Shown here in pieces: positions 26,726-35,269 of a stretch of 64,000 nt of DNA; position 1 is the stretch's first letter; each line of letters starts with the position of its first letter. The DNA lies in assembly GCF_047345485.1 (NCBI RefSeq), contig NZ_JBLFEN010000001.1, positions 682,001 to 746,000 of the forward strand, given 5' to 3'. This stretch comes from Jejuia sp047345485 (GTDB taxonomy: Bacteria > Bacteroidota > Bacteroidia > Flavobacteriales > Flavobacteriaceae). A program made the position numbers and the translations under genes. The notes beneath the pieces were generated by a model, which did no database searches, had not been told where the DNA came from, and saw nothing but the letters and a program-made list of their open reading frames with translations.

Positions 26726-27309
26726 TATTCAAATAACTTATGAATTATAGCATACTGCAACAACACAATTGTTCTAGTGTCAACAATTTCTCCATTATTT
26801 AACATATTTACCGCAGTTTCAAAAGGTAACACTAAAACTTCAATATCTTCATGCTCGCTATCTAAACCACCACCTTCGCTTACTTTCATAGCATCCGTAT
26901 ATTCTCCAATAAAAAAATGCATTTTTTCAGTCATTACACCTGGTGAAGAATATGCCTCGTATACTTTTTTAACTTCTTTTAAACGATACCCTACTTCTTC
27001 CTCAGTTTCTCTGATAATACAAGCTTCTGGGTTATCTTTATCCAACATACCAGCGGCTACCTCAACTAACATCCCATTTTTATTATCATTTAAATAGGTT
27101 GGCATTCTAAATTGTTTGGTAAGTATTATAGTTTTCTTTTGTTTGTTATAAAGTAAAATACCTGCACCATCGCCTCTATCATATACTTCACGCATTTGGT
27201 TTACCCAAACGCCATTTTTCATCATATAATCGAAAGTGACTTTATTCAGAATATAATAGTTATCTGATAGTAACTTCTTTTTGATATTTTTAATCTGCTT
27301 ATTACCCAT
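26725..27309 (-). CDS. NUDIX hydrolase, NudK/YffH-like
   Basis: 194 residues from the ATG at 27309 (MGNKQIKNIKKKLLSDNYY); the frame opens at 27339 but the longer form would overlap the ATPase gene further. The Nudix box is seen as GMLDKDNPEACIIRETEEEVG with the REXXEE core, and the preceding YDRGDGAGILLYNKQKKTII matches the GDP-mannose/ADP-ribose pyrophosphatase branch. It overlaps the AAA+ gene stop by 8 bp and the next start by 1 bp, so it is an integral operon member rather than a chance neighbour. Confidence 0.8.
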   Translation of the reverse strand: MGNKQIKNIKKKLLSDNYYILNKVTFDYMMKNGVWVNQMREVYDRGDGAGILLYNKQKKTIILTKQFRMPTYLNDNKNGMLVEVAAGMLDKDNPEACIIRETEEEVGYRLKEVKKVYEAYSSPGVMTEKMHFFIGEYTDAMKVSEGGGLDSEHEDIEVLVLPFETAVNMLNNGEIVDTRTIVLLQYAIIHKLFE

Positions 27310-29263
27310 TATCAAATGTTTTTCTGGCTTCAGTTTCAATATTTAACTGATTCACTCTAGCATCTACTTTTCGCTTAAAATCTGTATCGGCAATAGTTGC
27401 CACATTATCTAAATAACGCACTACTTCTTGACGGCGAATTTCAGAGAAATCTAACCCTTTCATATTGGTGCGCATCAGTTCTTGCAACATATTAAACTTA
27501 ATATCGTAATCCTGTTTAAAATAGAGTTCTGGGTTTTCAAACCAATCGTTTTCCAAATCAAAATCGGTTAAGCGTAGTGAAATGGCCGATTGAATATTAC
27601 GTACATCTCGCGAGGAAAAGAATGGAAATATTGCCTGAATTTCTTTATACAAGTTGGCATAAAATAGATGATGATTGGTTTTAAATTGTTTTTCAGCCCT
27701 ATCATACGCCTCGTGAACACGAGCTTCTGTAGGTTTATCAACACTACTTAAAATATCACCCATAGTTTTTGCTAAACCTTGGTCTTGCAAATAACTGTAG
27801 TTTTCTGGTCCCAGCATATTCACAAAATCTGGCATGGTCTCATCAATTTTACGCCACCATATATGATCTTGATCTAAAAAGTCATGTTCAGTTCTAGCAC
27901 CATCAATCTTAAAACGCCCCTGCACACGAGAAATCACTGCCTTATCTAGCATTTCTGGTAAGTTAGTAAAAAGTCCTATAGAGCTATTTCCATAATTTAC
28001 AGCATAAGCACCTTCGGTATATCTTAAAAACACGCCAATAACCTCTTTTACACCAGCAGAAACACCTTGAGCGGTTCGCTCTTGTAAATTATTTTCAGCA
28101 TCATCAATTGGTGCAAATATTAATTTTGAAGGATCTTGCAAAGGTTTCATCCACTCTACCATTTTTTCTGCTGATCCACCTTGAAAGGTAGAAATCAACG
28201 TATCTGGCATAGGGTGAAACAAAAATGGAATATCGAATGTATCACAATGTTCCTTTAATCGTGTGGCAATAGCGGCAATCAACATACTTTTTCCTGTTCC
28301 TGGAATACCGTAACCCATAAATACTGGCATAAAACCACCTAATTCTTGAAATGGATTTTTCTTTGCAGTAAAATCGTAACTTAACATACGCTCTGTTAAA
28401 CGACGCGCAAAGTGTTTTGCATCGCGGTTACCTACTATTTGTTCAAACTTAATTTTATTAAATTCTATACTTTTTGCAGTACCTTGAAATACATTATTCC
28501 AACCTGAAACCGCAAACTCAGACTTTTCTAGTTTATAGGTTCTGTCTTCAATAGTCTCAGTATATTCTAAACTACTTTTTCTAAGTTGAATTTCATCAAT
28601 CAACGTTTCAAAATAGACTACAGTAAAATCGATAACATCCTTATCAGACTTAATAATTTCTGGATGTCCTAAATACTTATCATAATAAAATAAACTACAA
28701 GAAATGCCTTTTATGGGCGACATTAAAGACACTTCTGGGATGCCAGCAAACTTTTGTTTCATCACACTTAAATCGTCTGATGCATGTGGTTTTAAATCGT
28801 GTAATATTTTATAAGACTGTGCAAATAACATAAAAGCAGTTGCCGTATGCATCTTACTTTCAAACTCTCGCTTTCCGTTATTATCTAAAGCTAATTTATT
28901 TTCTTGTAAACTTGATAATCCCGAAGCATCGTAGTAACTATCTTTAATCCATATACCTAACGTAATTCCTTCTTGTACTGCATATAAGGTTTGATTTAAA
29001 TGAATAGGAATAGCCACAGAATCTGGTAACAACCGCTTTTTTAACGCTAAAATAGTTTTAGATACTGATGTGATTTCAGCTGCGCTAGAACCATTATTAG
29101 CACGTGATAAATACAATAAAATAGATGTGTCCTTAACGTTTTTATCACGGTTTTTGGCGCGAGCACCTTGCTCCCATTGCACGCTTTTAAGGTAAGATGA
29201 CGCTTCGTCTCTAAGCATATCTAATTCTGATATTTTTATAGGGAATGTTGAGTTGTGATTCAT
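27302..29263 (-). CDS. AAA+ ATPase of unknown function
   Basis: 653 residues. A 270-residue helical N-terminal domain is followed by an AAA+ module with Walker A GIPGTGKS (319-326), a Walker B-like LIFAPIDDAE (381-390), a sensor 1-like SIGLFTNLPEM and an arginine-finger region KAVISRVQGRFKID. The Walker B ends Asp-Asp rather than Asp-Glu. The C-terminal part (about 490-653) is helical. This is not ClpX, FtsH, RuvB or MoxR by its motifs. A remodelling role for partner proteins of the operon is inferred. Directly upstream lies a repeat-flanked four-helix-bundle cassette. Confidence 0.75.
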   Translation of the reverse strand: MNHNSTFPIKISELDMLRDEASSYLKSVQWEQGARAKNRDKNVKDTSILLYLSRANNGSSAAEITSVSKTILALKKRLLPDSVAIPIHLNQTLYAVQEGITLGIWIKDSYYDASGLSSLQENKLALDNNGKREFESKMHTATAFMLFAQSYKILHDLKPHASDDLSVMKQKFAGIPEVSLMSPIKGISCSLFYYDKYLGHPEIIKSDKDVIDFTVVYFETLIDEIQLRKSSLEYTETIEDRTYKLEKSEFAVSGWNNVFQGTAKSIEFNKIKFEQIVGNRDAKHFARRLTERMLSYDFTAKKNPFQELGGFMPVFMGYGIPGTGKSMLIAAIATRLKEHCDTFDIPFLFHPMPDTLISTFQGGSAEKMVEWMKPLQDPSKLIFAPIDDAENNLQERTAQGVSAGVKEVIGVFLRYTEGAYAVNYGNSSIGLFTNLPEMLDKAVISRVQGRFKIDGARTEHDFLDQDHIWWRKIDETMPDFVNMLGPENYSYLQDQGLAKTMGDILSSVDKPTEARVHEAYDRAEKQFKTNHHLFYANLYKEIQAIFPFFSSRDVRNIQSAISLRLTDFDLENDWFENPELYFKQDYDIKFNMLQELMRTNMKGLDFSEIRRQEVVRYLDNVATIADTDFKRKVDARVNQLNIETEARKTFDNG

Positions 29264-29266
29264 TTT

Positions 29267-29297
29267 AGTCTTCAGTTATCAGTCTTCAGTTGGCAGT
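29267..29297. repeat. Left repeat arm of the four-helix-bundle cassette
   Basis: Two 14-nt direct units AGTCTTCAGTTATC and AGTCTTCAGTTGGC, then AGT. The reverse complement (ACTGCCAACTGAAGACTG...) resembles the arm at 29723-29764. It lies only 3 bp upstream of the AAA+ start codon. Confidence 0.65.
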
Positions 29298-29344
29298 ACT
29301 TACTCAAGCCCACTTACGCTGTTCTTATGTTAATTTCGATTTTA

Positions 29345-29707
29345 TTATAATCCAAACTTATCGGGGTTATTCATCATATAGTTTAGAAGTTTACCTATTT
29401 CTTCACTCTTATGGTGTAATTTCTTTCTTTTTTCTACTGAGATGTATTCGCAAGCTAAAGCAAAATCTAGCCAAAGTTGTGTTTCAGAGTTTTCACTATC
29501 AGCATCGGACAATTTGCTTTTGAAGTGTTTTTCATACTGACGCTTCCTATAACCTTCAGCTATATTTGAACAAACCGATCTACTTGAACGAACCATTTGT
29601 GAAGTAAGCCCAAACATTTCATACTTAGGAAATACCTTGGTTAAATGAAATATATCTATTGCTAATTCAAATCCTTTTTGATATGCTAAAAGCGTCTTAA
29701 AACTCAT
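29345..29707 (-). CDS. Four-helix-bundle protein (S23/IVS-encoded type)
   Basis: 120 residues. LLAYQKGFELAIDIFHLTK, SQMVRSSRSVCSNIAEGYRK and the C-terminal NYMMNNPDKFGL are diagnostic of the four-helix-bundle family also encoded by intervening sequences in 23S rRNA of Leptospira and Coxiella ('S23 ribosomal protein'). It forms pentameric bundles and its function is unknown. It is the same strand as the operon but is flanked by CTGCAGACT/AGTCTTCAGT-type repeats and looks like an inserted cassette between the 352-residue protein and the AAA+ gene. Confidence 0.85.
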   Translation of the reverse strand: MSFKTLLAYQKGFELAIDIFHLTKVFPKYEMFGLTSQMVRSSRSVCSNIAEGYRKRQYEKHFKSKLSDADSENSETQLWLDFALACEYISVEKRKKLHHKSEEIGKLLNYMMNNPDKFGL

Positions 29708-29722
29708 GTTTTTTTTGGTTTT

Positions 29723-29764
29723 ACTGCAAACTGTCTACTGCAGACTGCAGACTAACTGTTTACT
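29723..29764. repeat. Right repeat arm of the four-helix-bundle cassette
   Basis: A run of CTGCA/GACT units (ACTGCAAACTGTCTACTGCA then GACTGCAGACTAACTG) that abuts the stop of the upstream 352-residue gene at 29765. It is an imperfect inverted copy of the arm at 29267-29297. Confidence 0.65.
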
Positions 29765-30823
29765 TTAAATTTTTATCTCTACCCCAGCAATTTCAATAGG
29801 TGGTTTTGCCAAACCATCCATTATTTCTGGTGTTTTATTGTATAATAATTGAATAATACGATGTGGTGCTAACACATATTTTTGCTGAAATACGTCATCC
29901 CATTTTTGTAAAATTTGTTTGTTAAAAAAACTACCTTCTTTAAATTCACTTTTAGATGCTACTTCGTGCACTCTTAATGAGAATGCATAGGATTCTAATG
30001 GGATTTCTTTCTTTCCAATACTTTCTAAAATGGTGTGTGTTACTTTATGCTCATCTTTTGCAAAAACGTTATGTAAAGGGCCTAAATCTATGCGTTTAAC
30101 TTCCTTTGGTAATACTTTAGGTAACTTTCTATCTATAGTATATGCCATTGCATCTAAAGACATTTCTCTATCTGCAACTGTTTTTAATACTTGATATATA
30201 TCGTCTTTATAATCATTTATGTTTTTACCATCATAATTAAAATACATGAAGCAAATAAATGGCCGGTTGTGTGATACATCGTAAAAACTCCAACTTGTTA
30301 CAAATTCTGCATTAGTGTTTTCTGGCACTTCCATAATTTTACCTTGCACAAAACGGTTAAATATATATTGTTTATTTACCGATGTATAATATACAATAGA
30401 AGATGCCTGAAATAGTTTACTCTTTTTTATAGGTTGTTTTTTTCTTAAAAGTGTATCTAAAAACTCTTCTTTTAATGTTGCAATAGGTGTTAGCTTTTGA
30501 AGATATTCATCTCGTAGCTCTAAATCGTTAAAAAGGTATCTAAACTCTAAATAATTTGGAAATCCAGAGTCTGTTAAATCTACCTTCATATTATCCTCAT
30601 CGTCATACATATATTTTACACGCATGGCTTCTATGGAATAAAGTAGTAAATCGCAATATTGCTTAAAAAGTTTTAACTCTAATGAGTTACAAATTTTTTC
30701 TTTTTGTACAGCTACAATTAATTCTTTAAAAGCAAAGTCTACCATTTTATGATAAAAAACGTATTGCGCTTTGGAATCGAGTATTGCTGAATCTAAAGGT
30801 GTTACAATGTGGTTTATAGACAT
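29765..30823 (-). CDS. Soluble protein of unknown function
   Basis: 352 residues, no signal or membrane span. Segments of note are MSINHIVTPLDSAILDSKAQ, VKYMYDDEDNMKVDLTDSGF, SWSFYDVSHNRPFICFMYFN and the C-terminal APHRIIQLLYNKTPEIMDGL. I do not recognise a domain. It is the second gene of the AAA/NUDIX operon, separated from the coiled-coil gene by a palindromic dispersed repeat and from the AAA+ gene by the four-helix-bundle cassette. Confidence 0.55.
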   Translation of the reverse strand: MSINHIVTPLDSAILDSKAQYVFYHKMVDFAFKELIVAVQKEKICNSLELKLFKQYCDLLLYSIEAMRVKYMYDDEDNMKVDLTDSGFPNYLEFRYLFNDLELRDEYLQKLTPIATLKEEFLDTLLRKKQPIKKSKLFQASSIVYYTSVNKQYIFNRFVQGKIMEVPENTNAEFVTSWSFYDVSHNRPFICFMYFNYDGKNINDYKDDIYQVLKTVADREMSLDAMAYTIDRKLPKVLPKEVKRIDLGPLHNVFAKDEHKVTHTILESIGKKEIPLESYAFSLRVHEVASKSEFKEGSFFNKQILQKWDDVFQQKYVLAPHRIIQLLYNKTPEIMDGLAKPPIEIAGVEIKI

Positions 30824-30910
30824 TACTTTTTTATTCGGTTAGTGTATTTAGTAAAGTGCTTTACTTAGCATACACCATATTTTGGGTTATACTTTTGCTA
30901 ACGGATAAGA

Positions 30911-31006
30911 CTTGCGTTAAGGATTGTAACGGCATCCTTTTTTGTTTTTTTCTACAAAAAAGATATAGTGGAAAGCCTGACCCCGATTTTTCATCGGGGT
31001 AACGCC
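30911..31006. repeat. Dispersed palindromic repeat, copy A
   Basis: GCGTTAAGGATTGTAACGG leads into CGGCATCCTTTTTTGT, a short loop, then ACAAAAAAGATATAGTGG and AAAGCC, with an extra stem CCCCGAT-TTTTC-ATCGGGG (30981-30999). Core blocks match copy B at 55.0 kb base for base (16 nt and 23 nt). It lies between two operon genes. Confidence 0.75.
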
Positions 31007-31060
31007 CTAATTTTCTTAATACAATTTGTTCGTTCTAAACAAATCATTCTAAGTTACAGA

Positions 31061-32404
31061 TTAGCTTAATAAATCGTCATCATTAGTCTCTGGTTTTGGT
31101 TTTCCAGCTGGTTCGCCGTCGTCGCCTGCTGGCGCATTACCATCGGCTTTATAATAATCTTCGAAAATCTCTTTCATATCAATACCATATCGCTCTGCAA
31201 AATTCTTTTGGATTTCTCCATCTTTAGCTCTAATTTCTTGTAAGGCCTCGGCATAACTGCTGTAAACGCCTTGCATTACTTTTTCGTGAACTGGAATATT
31301 ATCCATCATATCTTGACGTGCTTTGGCACTTGCAGTGTGCATAGATGCCAATGTTTCGCCAATATGCTCATCGGTTTTTACACCCAAATGCTCTAAAATT
31401 GCTGCGAATTCTTGATCTGTCCTTGCTTTTAACGCTACCACATAACCATCATAATATTTAAGGCGCTCCTCTGTATCACTCTTTAATTTAGCGCGGTGTG
31501 TTTGTAAATTACTGCGTAAAGAAGTTAATACTTTAATGGTTAAATTATGCTTGTGTACAAAGCTATCCTTACTGGCAGCCAATGTGGTATATGCATTTTT
31601 TAAACCTTCTAGCTCTTCTACTTTTTGCTCTAGCTGTGTTACCTTACCGATAGCCTCGGCATATTGGGCAGATTGTTTATCGGCAATATCTTCTAATTCT
31701 TGGCGTGCTTGTTTTAGTAGAGCATATTGCTCTTCTAATTTTGCTTCTACTTCTTTCTTTTTCTCTAACGCTTTAGTGTGATTTTTTGAAGCTTCTACAA
31801 TAGCATCTTTAAGCTTTTCTTCTACTTCTTTAATTTCTACCTCTCGGTTTTTTAAGCGTGTAACTGCTGCTTGTGATTTATAGGATAATTCGCTTAAAAG
31901 TGTTTGTACGTCTGCACTTTCTATACGCTCTTGAAACATAGCTTTAGCTTTGTTATCTGCTCCTGCCCTTATTTTTTCAGTCGCTTTTAGTGCATCTTCT
32001 GCTTTTGCGATTTTACTTTTACGACCCCATAGGTTATTCCACCATGTATCTGGTTTGGCTTGTGCATCTTCTAATTCTATTTTTGCACGCTCTAATGCTT
32101 TTTGGGCATCATCAATTACTTTTTGCTCAGTTGGGTTTAATGCTGAAAATTTTTCGAATATAATACCTACTTCGTCTTGATAGTCGGTTAAATCTTTAAT
32201 AGCGTCTAAAAGAGTGGTTCTATCCTTCTCTGCCATGTGTACGACATCATCCAAGGTAGCGTTAAGTATTTTTTGACGTACCTCTGGATCGTCTTCTTGC
32301 GATAATTTAGATTTCATAGTGTCAATGGCTTTTCCCCAGTTAACATCTACTTTTTCGGTTTTTTCGTTAGCATTAGTTTCTAATAAATCAAAATCATCAG
32401 CCAT
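31061..32404 (-). CDS. Long coiled-coil protein (TelA/'microtubule-binding'-like), first gene of operon
   Basis: 447 residues from the ATG at 32404 (MADDFDLLETNANEK); the frame opens at 32446 with a non-matching leader. It is cytoplasmic and almost entirely helical, with charged coiled coil at about 90-310 (ALEKKKEVEAKLEEQYALLK, VTQLEQKVEELEGLKNAY) and an acidic tail ending ETNDDDLLS. The layout resembles TelA (toxic anion resistance) proteins, but I see no proof of homology. It is the likely first gene, with 327 bp of upstream spacer. Confidence 0.6.
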   Translation of the reverse strand: MADDFDLLETNANEKTEKVDVNWGKAIDTMKSKLSQEDDPEVRQKILNATLDDVVHMAEKDRTTLLDAIKDLTDYQDEVGIIFEKFSALNPTEQKVIDDAQKALERAKIELEDAQAKPDTWWNNLWGRKSKIAKAEDALKATEKIRAGADNKAKAMFQERIESADVQTLLSELSYKSQAAVTRLKNREVEIKEVEEKLKDAIVEASKNHTKALEKKKEVEAKLEEQYALLKQARQELEDIADKQSAQYAEAIGKVTQLEQKVEELEGLKNAYTTLAASKDSFVHKHNLTIKVLTSLRSNLQTHRAKLKSDTEERLKYYDGYVVALKARTDQEFAAILEHLGVKTDEHIGETLASMHTASAKARQDMMDNIPVHEKVMQGVYSSYAEALQEIRAKDGEIQKNFAERYGIDMKEIFEDYYKADGNAPAGDDGEPAGKPKPETNDDDLLS

Positions 32405-32731
32405 GGTATATTTCGTGTTTTTTAAGTTGAACAATTTTATAAACAAGCAATTTCGTTAAAAAAGATGACTTTTAAAATTTAAATTGCTTTAAAATATTGG
32501 TGTAAGTTTATTTCAATTTGTTACAAATAATCTTATATCTTCTTAATTATACTTAAAATTCCGTCAGACAATACTTCATATCCTATGCTTTAAAACCATT
32601 AATCTAACTAATTATAAGTTAACATTTTAGTTAACAAATGTTAATAATTATTTCATTATTTAATTCATTTTAAGTCTATTAGTCCAAAAAAACTTTATAT
32701 TTGTGTAGCTATTAACCCAAATTAAATTTAC
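32405..32731. other. Divergent spacer with TTAAC palindrome
   Basis: 327 bp between the AAA operon (minus) and a small membrane protein (plus). It holds GTTAACAAATGTTAA (32630-32644), also found at 20249-20263, and a nearby GTTAACATTTTAG. A -7 box TATATTTG at 32696-32703 serves the plus gene. No gene is seen. Confidence 0.5.
32696..32703 (+). promoter_or_regulatory. Putative -7 element TATATTTG
   Basis: Fits TAnnTTTG, 28 nt upstream of the ATG at 32732. No clear -33 TTG. Confidence 0.45.
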
Positions 32732-32971
32732 ATGTCTCTCATAAACGTTAGTCTGAAGACAAATTCATTATTAATTAATCAAGGTCAAATTGTTACCATA
32801 CTTTCAATAGTAGTGGTATTTTTTTTGGTGCTTTTAATATTAGGTGTTAGAAAATCTTATATTTTGAAGAAGGAAAACGATTTACTTGCCAAATCAGGCA
32901 CTTTGCAAAGCGATGAAGACAATAAAAGATACGAAGATTTTAGAAAAGGCCACTTATATGATAATAAATAA
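32732..32971 (+). CDS. Small single-span membrane protein
   Basis: 79 residues: a polar N-terminus, one span (about 20-41, IVTILSIVVVFFLVLLILGV), then a charged cytoplasmic tail ending RKGHLYDNK. A good -7 box lies upstream. I do not recognise the family. It is alone on plus between two minus-strand units; the 190 bp after it hold nothing visible. Confidence 0.6.
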   Translation: MSLINVSLKTNSLLINQGQIVTILSIVVVFFLVLLILGVRKSYILKKENDLLAKSGTLQSDEDNKRYEDFRKGHLYDNK

Positions 32972-33161
32972 TCTTTCTAGTTTATTTTATTAATATTTTA
33001 GAACTCTGTTTTATTCATATCTGTGATTCGTTTACAATCGAATAACGCATTATTTTTGTTTAAATTTTGAATAGAAAAAGAATAGAAAAACCACTAAAAA
33101 ACTAAAACTATTAGATTAGAAAACAATTCTATTAAAAAACAAATATAGTATTAGCATAAAC

Positions 33162-33195
33162 AAAAAAAGCTCACTTTAAAAAGTGAGCTTTTTTT
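33162..33195 (-). terminator. Rho-independent terminator of ettA
   Basis: A 15-bp perfect stem (AAAAAAAGCTCACTT / AAGTGAGCTTTTTTT) with a TAAA loop, 31 bp past the ettA stop. It can work in both directions. Confidence 0.9.
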
Positions 33196-33226
33196 GTTTA
33201 TGATCTGTTTTTAATTCATACTATAA

Positions 33227-34918
33227 TTACCGTACTAACTTTTTATATTTAATACGTTTTGGCATCAAGTCTCCACCAAGTCTCTTTTTCTTATTTTCTT
33301 CATAATCAGAAAAACTACCTTCAAAGAAATACACCTGAGAATCGCCTTCAAATGCTAAAATATGAGTACAAATTCTATCCAAAAACCAACGATCGTGACT
33401 AATAACTACAGCGCAACCTGCAAAATTCTCTAAACCTTCTTCTAAGGCACGTAGAGTATTTACATCAAGATCATTAGTAGGCTCATCTAAAAGTAAAACA
33501 TTACCTTCTTCTTTAAGGGTCATTGCTAAATGTAAACGGTTGCGTTCTCCTCCAGAAAGGAGTTTTACTTTTTTATTTTGCTCACCACCAGAAAAATTAA
33601 ATCTACTTAAATAAGCTCTAGAATTTACTTCTTTTCCACCCATTAAAATCAACTCTTGTTCATCGCTAAAGTTTTGCCAAATAGTTTTTTCTGGATCGAT
33701 GTTGGAGTGCTTTTGATCTACATATGCTAGTTTTGCTGTTTCACCAACAGCAAACTCACCTTTATCAGGTGTTTCTTCTCCCATTATCATTCTAAAAATA
33801 GTAGTCTTACCAGCACCATTTGGCCCAATAATCCCCACAATTCCTGCCTGAGGAAGGTTGAAGTTTAAATCGTCATATAATAATTTATCGTCGTAACCTT
33901 TAGCTACGCTTTTGGCTTCTATAACATTAGTTCCTAATCGCGGTCCATTTGGTATGTATATTTCTAGTTTTTCGTCAAGTTGCTTTTGATCTTGACTCAT
34001 TAACTTATCGTAATTTTTTAAACGCGCCTTTTGTTTGGTTTGACGTCCTTTTGCGCCTTGACGTACCCATTCCAGCTCACGCTCCAACGTTTTTTGACGT
34101 TTAGAGGCTGATTTCCCTTCTTGAGCCATACGTTTAGATTTCTGGTCTAACCAAGACGAATAATTGCCTTTCCAAGGAATACCTTCTCCTCTATCTAACT
34201 CTAAAATCCATCCTGCAACATTATCTAAGAAGTATCTATCGTGCGTTACAGCAATAACGGTCCCCTTATATTGTGCTAAATGATGCTCTAACCAATGTAC
34301 AGATTCTGCATCTAAGTGATTGGTAGGCTCATCTAGTAACAATACATCTGGCTCTTTAAGTAATAAACGACACAACGCTACTCGCCTGCGCTCTCCGCCA
34401 GATAATACTCCTATTTTTTTATCACCATCGGGTGTGCGTAATGCATCCATGGCAATTTCAAGTTTAGTATCTAACTCCCAAGCATTTGCTGCATCAATTT
34501 GATCTTGCAGTTCTGCTTGTCTAGCCATGAGCTTCTCCATTTTATCGGCATCACTGTAAACTTCTTCTAAACCAAACTGATCGTTTATTTTATTATATTC
34601 ATCAAGAATAGCAACCGTTTCTGCAGCACCTTCGCGCACCACTTCCATTACGGTTTTATTTTCATCGAGTTGCGGCTCTTGCTCTAAATAACCCACAGAA
34701 TAATCTTGAGAGAACACCACATCACCTTGATAATTCTTATCAACACCAGCTATTATTTTTAGAAGTGTAGATTTACCAGAACCATTTAAACCTAAAATCC
34801 CAATTTTAGCACCGTAAAAAAAACTCAAATAAATATTTTTTAAAACTGGTGTGTTTGAGCTTTTAAATGTCTTGGTTAACCCAGACATTGAGAAAATTAT
34901 CTTTTTATCGTCACTCAT
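33227..34918 (-). CDS. ettA: Energy-dependent translational throttle protein EttA (ABC-F)
   Basis: 563 residues with two ABC ATPase domains: GLNGSGKSTLL, LSGGERRRVALCRLL and LLLDEPTNHLD in the first, GPNGAGKTTIFRM, LSGGERNRLHLAM and LLLDEPTNDLD in the second. They are joined by the linker that reaches the ribosomal P-tRNA (EREL...GRQTKQKARLKNYD). EttA binds the E site and gates the first elongation step by the ATP/ADP ratio. No membrane domain. The length and the exact linker fit EttA rather than Uup or YheS. Monocistronic. Confidence 0.93.
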   Translation of the reverse strand: MSDDKKIIFSMSGLTKTFKSSNTPVLKNIYLSFFYGAKIGILGLNGSGKSTLLKIIAGVDKNYQGDVVFSQDYSVGYLEQEPQLDENKTVMEVVREGAAETVAILDEYNKINDQFGLEEVYSDADKMEKLMARQAELQDQIDAANAWELDTKLEIAMDALRTPDGDKKIGVLSGGERRRVALCRLLLKEPDVLLLDEPTNHLDAESVHWLEHHLAQYKGTVIAVTHDRYFLDNVAGWILELDRGEGIPWKGNYSSWLDQKSKRMAQEGKSASKRQKTLERELEWVRQGAKGRQTKQKARLKNYDKLMSQDQKQLDEKLEIYIPNGPRLGTNVIEAKSVAKGYDDKLLYDDLNFNLPQAGIVGIIGPNGAGKTTIFRMIMGEETPDKGEFAVGETAKLAYVDQKHSNIDPEKTIWQNFSDEQELILMGGKEVNSRAYLSRFNFSGGEQNKKVKLLSGGERNRLHLAMTLKEEGNVLLLDEPTNDLDVNTLRALEEGLENFAGCAVVISHDRWFLDRICTHILAFEGDSQVYFFEGSFSDYEENKKKRLGGDLMPKRIKYKKLVR

Positions 34919-34986
34919 CTTATATGTTTATATGTTGAATTGTTGAAGCGTAAAACATTAATCGTTTATTAAAAAATCGTAAATCC

Positions 34987-35163
34987 TTAAACTCTTCCTT
35001 TTAAAGCATTGAATACCCACGCTATTGCAAAAAATCCAATACCAACGGTTGCAAAACCCCAACCAGCAACTTCATGATATCTATAAGCTCCCATTAGAAT
35101 AAGTGCAACACCCATAATAATCATTAAAAGGGTAGCCCAAGATAATACTGTATTTTTATTCAT
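34987..35163 (-). CDS. CAL67264-type small membrane protein
   Basis: A 58-residue protein MNKNTVLSWATLLMIIMGVA... with two membrane spans and the ending FFAIAWVFNALKGRV. It matches a Flavobacteriaceae family catalogued as 'CAL67264 family membrane protein'. An ATG two codons upstream (35169) is also possible. The function is unknown. It lies upstream of ettA on the same strand with a 68-bp gap. Confidence 0.75.
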   Translation of the reverse strand: MNKNTVLSWATLLMIIMGVALILMGAYRYHEVAGWGFATVGIGFFAIAWVFNALKGRV

Positions 35164-35219
35164 CGCCATACTCGTTTCATTTTGGTTAGTATATCAGCAA
35201 ATATCGTAGTTTTAAATAA

Positions 35220-35247
35220 AAAAAGCATCTATTTCTAGATGCTTTTT
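35220..35247 (-). terminator. Rho-independent terminator of the pirin gene at 35270
   Basis: A perfect 12-bp stem AAAAAGCATCTA / TAGATGCTTTTT with a 4-nt loop and flanking A/T runs, 22 bp past the stop on minus. Confidence 0.85.
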
Positions 35248-35269
35248 TCGCTATTAACCAAACAACATA

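Noticed and set aside
29267..29764. CRISPR-like repeats around the four-helix-bundle gene
   Set aside because: Only a 14-nt tandem pair and imperfect inverted arms, no regular spacers and no cas genes.
31061..32404. Tellurite resistance system
   Set aside because: The coiled-coil protein only vaguely resembles TelA, and no TerC or TerD homologue is present; kept as a test, not as a call.
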